A DNA stretch of 5,025 bases from Candidatus Coatesiibacteriota bacterium (GTDB lineage Bacteria > RBG-13-66-14), in contig WJMB01000049.1 in NCBI GenBank assembly GCA_014728185.1, forward strand, positions 1 to 5,025. The letters run 5' to 3'. The notes beneath the pieces are model-generated. The model worked only from the letters and a program-made list of their open reading frames with translations, ran no database searches and had not been told where the DNA came from. Position numbers and translations under genes: made by a program. Shown here one piece after another: positions 1 through 5,025 of this stretch (positions are counted from its first letter, which is position 1; each line of letters starts with the position of its first letter).

Positions 1-395
1 GGGCGGCCGAAGTCGATAATCTCATCGATGGCCGCCCGCACGGTGCGGCCGGTGTAGATCACGTCGTCGGCGAGGATCACCACCACGTCGTCGATGGCGA
101 AATCGATCTCGGTGGAGCCCACTTGGGGCAGGTAGCCCAGATCGTTGAGGTCGTCGCGGTAGAGGGTGATGTCGACGAAGCCCAGGGGGATCTCGACGCC
201 GTGGCGGCGGCCGAGCTCGGCGGCCAGGCGTCGGGCGATGACCTCACCTCCGGCGCGGATGCCCACCACGGCGACGCGGGGTTCGGCGGCCAGCTTCTCA
301 GCGACCTCGCCGCACTGGCGCTCGACCAGCTTCTCCAGGCCCGTTGCATCGAGGACCGTCTGGGATTTATAGAGTTCGGCGTTCTTCCTGGGCAT
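1..395 (-). CDS. pyrR: PyrR-family uracil phosphoribosyltransferase, 3' end cut off by window edge
   Basis: This open frame runs from ATG at 395 off the window edge, giving 131 residues of a family of about 180. It is a type I phosphoribosyltransferase of the PyrR family, which converts uracil and PRPP to UMP and, in Bacillus, also regulates pyr mRNA by attenuation. The family strings DITLYRDDL (residues 75-83) and the PRPP-binding loop VILADDVIYTGRTV (106-119, Asp110-Asp111) are present. The pyrophosphate-loop region reads VGIRAGG (44-50) where Bacillus has VGIKTRG. An ungapped alignment from VLD (14-16) puts Glu25 and Gly29 where Bacillus PyrR has Thr18 and His22, both needed for RNA-dependent regulation; the neighbouring Arg is kept (Arg26). 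The start lies 8 bases after the stop of the upstream lipoprotein gene, with a weak AGGGGAA ribosome-binding site formed partly by that stop codon, so the gene is probably co-transcribed with it. Family assignment is firm. Regulatory activity is doubtful. Confidence 0.9.
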   Translation of the reverse strand, partial: MPRKNAELYKSQTVLDATGLEKLVERQCGEVAEKLAAEPRVAVVGIRAGGEVIARRLAAELGRRHGVEIPLGFVDITLYRDDLNDLGYLPQVGSTEIDFAIDDVVVILADDVIYTGRTVRAAIDEIIDFGR

Positions 396-403
396 GGATT
401 CCC

Positions 404-2275
404 CTAGGATTCCCCGATGATTCGGGTCAGGCGGTCGTAGGCTTCCTGGGCTCGCTCCAGGGTCGCGGAGTCTCCACCGGCCAGCCGGGCCGTCTCGACG
501 GCGGCGCGGTAGGCCTGCTGGGCCTGGATGAAGAAGGAGTTGGTCGGGTAGTTGATCTGGGCGTAGATTTCGTCCAGTTCCTCGGGGGTGCCTCCCGAAG
601 TGATCCGGACGTCCTGCAGCATGGTGGCGAAGGTCTCCAGGACCCGCCCGCCCATGTATTTGGCGCGGGCCGAGGTCGCCAGGTCTCCGTAAGTGTCGGC
701 GCCGGAGTAGCCGAAGAGGATCTTGTTGCGCAGCTCGCTGACCCGGACGATCTCCTCCTGGACCTCCTCCAGGGAGCCGCCGACATCCACACTCTGGAAC
801 TCCTCCCAGTGGTGATCGGCGTAAACCAGATAGGCCCGGGCGATACGCTCGGAGCCGTAGCGGACGCCTTCGCGGAAGCCGTGCTGCTCGACGGCTTTGG
901 TGTAGAGTTCGAGGGCGGTCTCGTCGTCGCCGCCCTGTTCGGCCAGGCGGCCCAAGGAGGCGTAGCCCTCGCCGAGCCAGAGGCGGTAGGCGTCCTCGCC
1001 CTCGTAGTCATCGATGAAGTCTTCGATTCGTTCCGCGGCGTCCTCGGCCTCGTCGCCGGAATAACCGGCCTCTTCAAGGCCCATGATCCCCGCGCGCAAC
1101 TCGACGAGGGGAGCCTCCGGGCTGTCGTCGTAGTCGTCGTCGAGACGCTCGTAGAACCGGCGGGCTTCGGCGAAGTCGCCGGCCTGCTCGGAGCAGAGAC
1201 CGGCGCGGAAACAGGCCGTGGCCGCCAGGGGATGATCGGGGGCCTCGGTGAAAACCCGGGTGTAGGTCCGGGCGGCGGCGGCGTAGTCCAGCAGCCACAT
1301 CTCTTCCAGGTAGCCGCGGCGGTAGACGGCCCGGCCGGCGATCTCGTCGCCGGAGTAGCGCTCGGCGACGGCGTCGTAGTGTTCGAGAGCGCGCCGCAGC
1401 TTCGCCTGCTCCTCGGCGGTCAGCAGGTCGTAGCGCCGCTTGGGCACGGCGGCCTCCAGCAGCAGGCCCTCGTGGAAGTCGGCGATGCGGGTGTTGTGCT
1501 GGTAGCGACCGAGGAGCTTGTCGTTGTCGGCGGCCATCCCGGCGGCCCGGCGGTAGAACTCCTCGGCGTGGTCGTAGAGCCCGGCCTGGAAGGTTTCGTC
1601 GCCCAGGCGGCCGACCAGGATGATCGGCCAGTCGCCGCCCTTGGCGCGGCCGTATTCATCCAGGTACTCCTCGAAGAAGGCCCGGGCCTCCTCGTCGCGA
1701 CCACGGCGGTAGAGCAACTGGGTCTTGATCAGGGCCACCACGGCGTCGTCGTCGGGCAGCTTGAACAGCGACGGTTCCTCGTTCTTGGCGGCGAAGTAGC
1801 TCTCGCAGGCCCGCAGGGTGGTGTCGATCAGGTCGCCGCGGGCCTCGCCGTCGAGCTCGACGGCCTGGTTGTAGACCAGCACCGTGGAATAGAGTGCGGG
1901 CTGCTTGTAGGCTTCGAGCTTCGTCCCGGCGGCGATGTTGAAGGCGTTGCCGGCCATCTCGTAGTAGTTGGCCGCCCGGGCGCGCTCGGGCTGGTCGGCG
2001 CCGTCGGAGACCAGCTCGCCGGCCAGTTCGGCCAGGCACTGGCCGTAGCTGTAACCGACCAGGGCCAGCTCCTCCTCGCTGATCTTCTCAGCCAGCTCCG
2101 GAAACTCGTAGTAGCGTTCCAGGTAGGCGCCGTAGTAGTCGCCGGCGATGTGGAATTCCTCGGAGGCCTTGCGGGCCGAGAGCTCCGGGGTGTCGTCGAC
2201 GGGGTCGACGGGTCCGCAGCCGACCAGGACGGCCGAGAGCGACAGGGCGATCAGCAGGGGCGGCCGCTTGCTCAC
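404..2275 (-). CDS. TPR-repeat outer-envelope lipoprotein
   Basis: This encodes 623 residues from a GTG start. The N-terminus has a lipoprotein signal: Lys3-Arg4, a hydrophobic stretch (7-18) and a lipobox LVGC ending at Cys20. After a flexible acidic linker come helical tetratricopeptide-like units, clearest at 179-206, 293-307, 312-345, 352-381 and 430-463. The 352-381 unit has the classic spacing of small and aromatic residues (CFRAGLCSEQAGDFAEARRFYERL). The C-terminal third (about 500-620) is more helical sequence. It resembles, from memory, the tail of TPR proteins in deltaproteobacterial envelope and gliding clusters. The protein is very rich in Asp, Glu and Tyr. It probably acts as a periplasm-facing scaffold anchored in the outer membrane, partnering the upstream exported TPR protein whose stop it overlaps. 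No enzymatic motif is visible. Lipoprotein and TPR calls are strong, while the exact role is unknown. Confidence 0.87.
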   Translation of the reverse strand: MSKRPPLLIALSLSAVLVGCGPVDPVDDTPELSARKASEEFHIAGDYYGAYLERYYEFPELAEKISEEELALVGYSYGQCLAELAGELVSDGADQPERARAANYYEMAGNAFNIAAGTKLEAYKQPALYSTVLVYNQAVELDGEARGDLIDTTLRACESYFAAKNEEPSLFKLPDDDAVVALIKTQLLYRRGRDEEARAFFEEYLDEYGRAKGGDWPIILVGRLGDETFQAGLYDHAEEFYRRAAGMAADNDKLLGRYQHNTRIADFHEGLLLEAAVPKRRYDLLTAEEQAKLRRALEHYDAVAERYSGDEIAGRAVYRRGYLEEMWLLDYAAAARTYTRVFTEAPDHPLAATACFRAGLCSEQAGDFAEARRFYERLDDDYDDSPEAPLVELRAGIMGLEEAGYSGDEAEDAAERIEDFIDDYEGEDAYRLWLGEGYASLGRLAEQGGDDETALELYTKAVEQHGFREGVRYGSERIARAYLVYADHHWEEFQSVDVGGSLEEVQEEIVRVSELRNKILFGYSGADTYGDLATSARAKYMGGRVLETFATMLQDVRITSGGTPEELDEIYAQINYPTNSFFIQAQQAYRAAVETARLAGGDSATLERAQEAYDRLTRIIGES

Positions 2276-2289
2276 GAAGCCTCACCTCC
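2272..2289 (-). promoter_or_regulatory. Ribosome-binding site and GTGA stop-start overlap
   Basis: The stop of the upstream TPR gene (TGA, 2272-2274) overlaps the GTG start of the lipoprotein gene (2273-2275) in the sequence GTGA. A strong Shine-Dalgarno sequence, GGAGGTGAG (2281-2289), lies five bases ahead of the GTG inside the end of the upstream gene. This fixes the GTG start and implies translational coupling, so the two proteins are probably made in related amounts. Confidence 0.8.
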
Positions 2290-3492
2290 CCCGAAGATCA
2301 GCGGGTAGACGGCGACGACGCGTTTGCGTCCCGGCGGGAAGCGCCAGGCGGCGATCATCTCCAGCAGCTCGTCGGTGAAGTCGTCGGGCAGGTTGCTCTG
2401 CAGCAGCTCCAGCCGGGCCACGCTGCCATCGGGATCGATGGTGATCTGCAGGTCCAGCCGGTGGTCCGGGTCCTTGAAGGGCACGTTGATCTCGTAGAGC
2501 AGGGCGATGACGGCGATGTAGTTGTCGATGAAGCGGGTGATGCGGTTGCGCGAGTAGATGTAGGAGCGGTCGGTCTGCTCGCTCTCGCTCTCGTCGATGA
2601 GCAGGCCCGTGGTGCTGGAGCTGACCGCCGGCAGGTAGGTGCCGCCGCCGTACTTGTACTGCTCGGCGCGCTTCTGATGGTAGAGGCCCAACCGACCCAG
2701 GGCGCGCACGACGTGGTAGGCGACGTCGACGTTGTCCGGGTTCTCGGCCAACTCGCGCTCGCCGATCTCGACGACCTCCTCGTAGAGCTCCATGGCCCGG
2801 GCGTAGAGTTCGTCGGAGTTCTCGACGATGGGCGCCTGAAGCTCGTTTACCTCGGCCCGGGCGTAGAGCAGCTTCAGGTTCTCGCGCACGTCGGGGGCCT
2901 GGTCGTAGAGCAAGCCGAAGACCCGGCGGGCTTCCTCGTACTCGGCGTACTCCCGGTGCAGGCCGCCCAGGATGAACAGGGCGTCCTTGTTGTCTTGGGG
3001 GGAGAGGATGCGCTGCAGGTAGACCGTGGGCTCCTCGGCGGGGGGATTCTCGTAGACCAGCCGCACCAGGGACTCCAGGCCCACCCGGCGGAAGCGGCGC
3101 TCCGGGTCGCCCTCGGGCAACGAACCGGCGTAGGCGATCAGCCGGTTGTACTCGTAGACGGCTTGCTCGATGTCGTCCAGCTCCTGGGCACAGAGCGCCC
3201 GACCGTAGAGGGCGTTGGCGTAGAGCGGCTCGCCCCGGGTGACCTCCTTGAAGCGGGCCAGGGACGTCTCGAAGTCGCCCTCGTTGAAGGCGTCGTAGCC
3301 CTCCTGGATACTCTCGCCGGGGTCCCCGGCGCCGGCGCTGGTGGTGAACAGCGAGCTGTCAACCCCGCCGCGGTCGCCCTGGATGTAGATCGGGTCGGCG
3401 GTGTAGCTGTAGACGTCGTCCTCGCCGAGCGCCGGTCCCGGCGAGAGGGCGGCGAGCAGGGGGAGGATCAGTAGCGGGCGTAGTCGGTGCAT
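2272..3492 (-). CDS. Exported TPR protein with TonB/AgmX-like C-terminal domain
   Basis: This encodes 406 residues starting at ATG. A Sec signal peptide covers about residues 1-23 (Arg3 and Arg5, Leu-rich core, likely cleavage after ALG); no other membrane segment is evident, so the mature protein should be periplasmic. TPR-like helical pairs occupy about 60-120, with further helical repeats at 169-200 and 226-270. A Gly/Ser/Thr-rich linker (282-296) leads to residues 310-401. These follow the pattern of AgmX/PglI and TonB C-terminal domains: an initial helix (SRNRITRFIDNYIAVIALLYE), a beta strand with ITIDPDGSVARLELLQSNL, a helix ending in WRFPPG (383-388), and a closing strand VVAVYPLIF (392-400). 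Such domains usually reach across the periplasm to bind outer-membrane partners, but here the usual N-terminal membrane anchor is replaced by a cleavable signal. It is the first gene of the run after a candidate promoter and is coupled to the TPR lipoprotein gene. The domain match is from pattern memory, and the function is inferred. Confidence 0.85.
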   Translation of the reverse strand: MHRLRPLLILPLLAALSPGPALGEDDVYSYTADPIYIQGDRGGVDSSLFTTSAGAGDPGESIQEGYDAFNEGDFETSLARFKEVTRGEPLYANALYGRALCAQELDDIEQAVYEYNRLIAYAGSLPEGDPERRFRRVGLESLVRLVYENPPAEEPTVYLQRILSPQDNKDALFILGGLHREYAEYEEARRVFGLLYDQAPDVRENLKLLYARAEVNELQAPIVENSDELYARAMELYEEVVEIGERELAENPDNVDVAYHVVRALGRLGLYHQKRAEQYKYGGGTYLPAVSSSTTGLLIDESESEQTDRSYIYSRNRITRFIDNYIAVIALLYEINVPFKDPDHRLDLQITIDPDGSVARLELLQSNLPDDFTDELLEMIAAWRFPPGRKRVVAVYPLIFGGGEAS

Positions 3493-3563
3493 CGGCCTAC
3501 CGTTGCGGTTGAGGACGGTTTTCGTTGGAGCGCCTGTGGGCGGCTGAGGTGTAACCCCTTGGA

Positions 3564-3593
3564 AGTATAAACGAAAGCCCCCGTCAGGGGCAA
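3564..3593 (-). promoter_or_regulatory. Candidate sigma70-type promoter for the TPR gene pair
   Basis: Reading the minus strand, TTGCCC (3588-3593, four of six matches to the -35 consensus) is followed after 18 bases by TATACT (3564-3569, five of six matches to the -10 consensus). It lies about 70 bases ahead of the ATG at 3492, in the only AT-rich patch between fmt and the TPR genes. The -35 element and part of the spacer fall within the candidate fmt terminator hairpin. No transcription start is demonstrated. Confidence 0.45.
3571..3591 (-). terminator. Candidate rho-independent terminator after fmt
   Basis: On the minus strand GCCCC (3587-3591) and GGGGC (3577-3581) form a five-base-pair all-GC stem around a five-base loop. 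They are followed by TTTCGTTTAT, a T-rich but interrupted tail. The hairpin begins 18 bases past the fmt stop codon, the usual place for a terminator. The stem is short and the tail imperfect, so termination may be partial, which would allow read-through into the TPR genes. Confidence 0.5.
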
Positions 3594-3608
3594 GCGTGGA
3601 CGCCGGGG

Positions 3609-4586
3609 TCAGTCGCGGGGAGCGTCCTTGGGCCGGGGCTCGACGCTCTCCAGGACGAAGGGCGGGCTCAGGCGGCGGCCCCGGGCGAACTCGGCGGCGT
3701 CTTGGCGTCGCTTGCCAGCCTGCTGGACCTCCTCGATCAAGAGCAACCCCGCGCCGCAGGCGACGCGCCAGCCCATCTCTTCGATCGCGGTAACCGTTCC
3801 CGGTTCGCCGCTCTCTGCGGTCTCATCCAACACCCGGCAGCGGTGGACCTTGAGCCGTTCGCCTTCCAGCCGGCAGAAGACCCCGGGCCAGGGCAACAGG
3901 CCGCGCCAGCGGTCGAAGAGCTCCCGGGCCGGGCGGCGGAAGTCCAGCCCGCCGTGATCACGATGCAGCAGCGGTGCCCGGGTGGCCGCGGCCTCGTTCT
4001 GCGTATGGGCCGCCTCGAGCAGCCTTGGCGCGTGACGCAGCGCGGCGATCAGGGTGCTGGTTCCCAGGGGGATCAGGCGCTCGAAGAGTTCCGGCGCCGT
4101 CTGTTCCGGCGGCACCTCGAGGGCGGCCCGCAGCAGGACGTCCCCGGCGTCCAGCCGCCGGGACACCCGCTGGACGCTGACCCCGGTGCGGCGGGCGCCC
4201 TCGACCAGAGCCCAGTTGACCGGCGCCGCCCCCCGGTAGGCGGGCAGCAGGCTGTAGTGCAGGTTTAGCGGAGCCAGAGCGGGCACCCGGCGCAGCCGCT
4301 TGGGGATGAACTGGCCGTAGGCCACCACCGCGAAGAGGTCGGGCTCCAGGGCCTCCAGCTCGGCGATGAAATCCTTCGCGCCGCAGCTCTCCGGCTGCCA
4401 AAGAGGCAATCCAGCCGCCTCGGCCGCTCGATGCACCGGAGTGGGCTCGAGCCTGCGCCCGCGGCCCCGGGGACGGTCGGGCTGGCTGACAACGCCGACC
4501 ACATTCAGCTCGGTCGCCAGCAGGCCGTAGAGGGTCTGGGCGGCGACCTCGGGGGTGCCGAAGAAGATGATGCGGGGTGGGGTCAA
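3609..4586 (-). CDS. fmt: Methionyl-tRNA formyltransferase
   Basis: This cytosolic enzyme transfers a formyl group from 10-formyltetrahydrofolate to the amino group of methionyl-initiator tRNA. With the TTG start it has 325 residues, close to the usual length of about 315. Family motifs appear in order: FGTPE (9-13), the tRNA-contact loop SQPDRPRGRGRRLEPTPVH (34-52), the catalytic signature NLHYSLLPAYRGAAP (108-122) with Asn108 and His110, and LDAGD (145-149). Asp146 matches catalytic Asp144 of E. coli, where Asn and His are 106 and 108. The C-terminal OB-fold domain begins near LLPWPGVF (230-237). The frame extends upstream to an ATG at 4784, but those 66 residues do not resemble the family. 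The TTG places the protein start just before PPRIIFFGTPE and has a well-spaced AAGGA. Its usual partner def (peptide deformylase) is not in the window. A candidate terminator follows the gene. Confidence 0.96.
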   Translation of the reverse strand: MTPPRIIFFGTPEVAAQTLYGLLATELNVVGVVSQPDRPRGRGRRLEPTPVHRAAEAAGLPLWQPESCGAKDFIAELEALEPDLFAVVAYGQFIPKRLRRVPALAPLNLHYSLLPAYRGAAPVNWALVEGARRTGVSVQRVSRRLDAGDVLLRAALEVPPEQTAPELFERLIPLGTSTLIAALRHAPRLLEAAHTQNEAAATRAPLLHRDHGGLDFRRPARELFDRWRGLLPWPGVFCRLEGERLKVHRCRVLDETAESGEPGTVTAIEEMGWRVACGAGLLLIEEVQQAGKRRQDAAEFARGRRLSPPFVLESVEPRPKDAPRD

Positions 4587-4600
4587 GCTTGGGGTTCCTT
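4584..4600 (-). promoter_or_regulatory. fmt: fmt ribosome-binding site and TTG start
   Basis: AAGGA (4596-4600 on the minus strand) lies nine bases ahead of TTG (4584-4586). No ATG or GTG in the fmt frame lies near the expected N-terminus, so this Shine-Dalgarno sequence decides the start and argues against the 66-residue longer frame from the ATG at 4784. A TTG start often lowers initiation efficiency. Confidence 0.7.
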
Positions 4601-4622
4601 GTTCTGTTCTCTGGTTTGAGCA

Positions 4623-4643
4623 CCAGCCGCCGCCGGGGGCTGG
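4623..4643. repeat. GC-rich hairpin in the fmt leader
   Basis: CCAGCC (4623-4628) and GGCTGG (4638-4643) are perfect inverted copies around a nine-base GC-only loop, 37 bases ahead of the fmt TTG. Neither strand has a T-run after it, so it is not a standard terminator. If transcribed it would form a stable stem in the fmt 5' leader, possibly affecting mRNA stability or translation. Confidence 0.4.
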
Positions 4644-4786
4644 AAACTTGAAAGGCGCTACAAAGGGCTTTACGATCGGCAAGCGAAAGCGTCGGAAAAG
4701 TGACGTATGGGGCCTGGCATCATGGAGCGTGTTCGGACCAATCAGGGCTTGCGAAGAGAGGGTAACCGAATGGGTGTTCGTCATCC

Positions 4787-4827
4787 GGCTGCGTCGCGCC
4801 TTGATCCCGATACTACCACGCGCAGCC
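4787..4827. repeat. Seven-base-pair inverted repeat
   Basis: GGCTGCG (4787-4793) and CGCAGCC (4821-4827) are exact inverted copies around a 27-base loop. It lies inside the segment bounded by the ten-base inverted repeat. No T-run of terminator type follows on either strand, and no function is evident. Confidence 0.3.
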
Positions 4828-4871
4828 TTATTGCTTGGTATTGATGCGGTCTATGAGTCGAGCGGCAATCG

Positions 4872-4891
4872 GCTGGGTGTTAATCACCAGC
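4872..4891. repeat. Near-perfect hairpin with AT loop
   Basis: GCTGGGTG (4872-4879) and CACCAGC (4885-4891) pair over seven base pairs with one bulged G, around the loop TTAAT. The compact dyad with an AT centre could be a small RNA stem or a repressor-type operator. No adjacent promoter is convincing, so its role is open. Confidence 0.3.
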
Positions 4892-5025
4892 AACCAGAGT
4901 TGTAGATTGTCCAATGAGAATACCCCGTATCGCCGCCACTTGTTGACTGCGTATCAGTGACAGGCGCTTCGGATAATACACGCCTATTGCCAACAGAATG
5001 CAATCGCACACCGGTCCGAACAGGA

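Larger units (their letters stand above)
4730..5022. repeat. Ten-base inverted repeat bounding a 293-base segment
   Basis: TGTTCGGACC (4730-4739) recurs exactly inverted as GGTCCGAACA (5013-5022). The enclosed segment is lower in GC than the genes and contains two smaller hairpins. The spacing resembles a small non-autonomous insertion with short terminal repeats, or a long-range closing stem of a structured RNA. A ten-base match at this distance can also arise by chance in a window this long, so only the repeat itself is certain. Confidence 0.35.
4587..5025. other. Lower-GC region upstream of fmt without a recognisable gene
   Basis: Leaving aside the fmt ribosome-binding site, these roughly 440 bases hold no open frame that resembles a protein I know on either strand. 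By eye the GC content is about half, against roughly two thirds in the genes to the left, and frames here do not show the strong G/C third-position preference of the neighbours. I saw no tRNA, rRNA, tmRNA or RNase P signature and no convincing fmt promoter. What can be seen is a set of inverted repeats, listed separately, and a 47-codon frame entering from the right edge. It may be a long intergenic leader, a small mobile element, a decayed gene or an unrecognised RNA. Confidence 0.6.

Noticed and set aside
344..2308. 654-residue open frame on the plus strand
   Set aside because: It lies antisense to the TPR lipoprotein gene and is a low-complexity Val/Gly/Leu/Ala product typical of the reverse complement of GC-biased codons. 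The minus frame has a lipobox, TPR units and a strong ribosome-binding site.
2461..3474. 337-residue open frame on the plus strand
   Set aside because: It is antisense to the exported TPR gene, with a Val/Gly/Asp/Leu-rich composition and no recognisable motifs. It is a GC-driven shadow.
4677..4695. Small GAAA-tetraloop hairpin
   Set aside because: The two-base-pair cap and the lower stem with a GU pair and AA bulge are too weak to distinguish from chance.
4587..4784. N-terminal extension of fmt to an ATG at 4784
   Set aside because: The extra 66 residues have no family resemblance and lie in the low-GC leader. The TTG at 4584-4586 has a well-placed AAGGA and gives the normal Fmt N-terminus.
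4770..4844. 24-codon plus-strand frame with a purine-rich GAGAGGG ahead of its ATG
   Set aside because: The ribosome-binding match is modest, the peptide is unrecognised, and such short frames occur by chance. There is no promoter or conservation to support it.
4555..4905. 116-residue plus-strand frame
   Set aside because: It runs antisense across the fmt start and the leader hairpin, shows no known domain, and its composition changes along its length with the underlying DNA.
4940..4979. Plus-strand promoter-like TTGACT with a later GATAAT
   Set aside because: The spacing between the hexamers is 23 bases, too long for a sigma70 promoter, and no gene follows within the window.

Overview
The window looks like chromosomal DNA from a high-GC, Gram-negative (diderm) bacterium. 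Codon third positions are overwhelmingly G or C across bases 1-4586. One gene product has a lipoprotein signal and another has a TonB-like periplasmic C-terminal domain, both of which imply an outer membrane. The TPR lipoprotein and the AgmX/PglI-type tail recall deltaproteobacterial/myxobacterial envelope proteins and some uncultured candidate phyla. This placement is an inference, and no marker gene here fixes the lineage.

All recognisable genes are on the minus strand and read from right to left. Bases 4587-5025 are a gene-poor leader region of visibly lower GC, holding several inverted repeats. Next comes fmt (3609-4586), methionyl-tRNA formyltransferase, starting at TTG. A short GC hairpin followed by a T-rich tail (3571-3591) probably ends fmt transcription and overlaps a sigma70-like promoter (3564-3593) facing the next genes. 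Then come two envelope genes. The first (2272-3492) encodes an exported TPR protein with a TonB/AgmX-like C-terminal domain. The second (404-2275) encodes a large TPR lipoprotein, starts at GTG and overlaps its neighbour by GTGA. Eight bases further on begins a PyrR-family phosphoribosyltransferase (1-395), cut by the window edge.

The two TPR genes are translationally coupled and probably act together in the cell envelope, plausibly as parts of a trans-envelope machine. No TolQ/ExbB-type motor gene is visible here to confirm that. The PyrR homologue sits at the end of this cluster rather than behind an attenuator leader. It lacks two residues needed for RNA-dependent regulation in Bacillus PyrR, so it may be an enzyme rather than an attenuator protein. 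Long open frames on the plus strand opposite these genes are by-products of the high GC.
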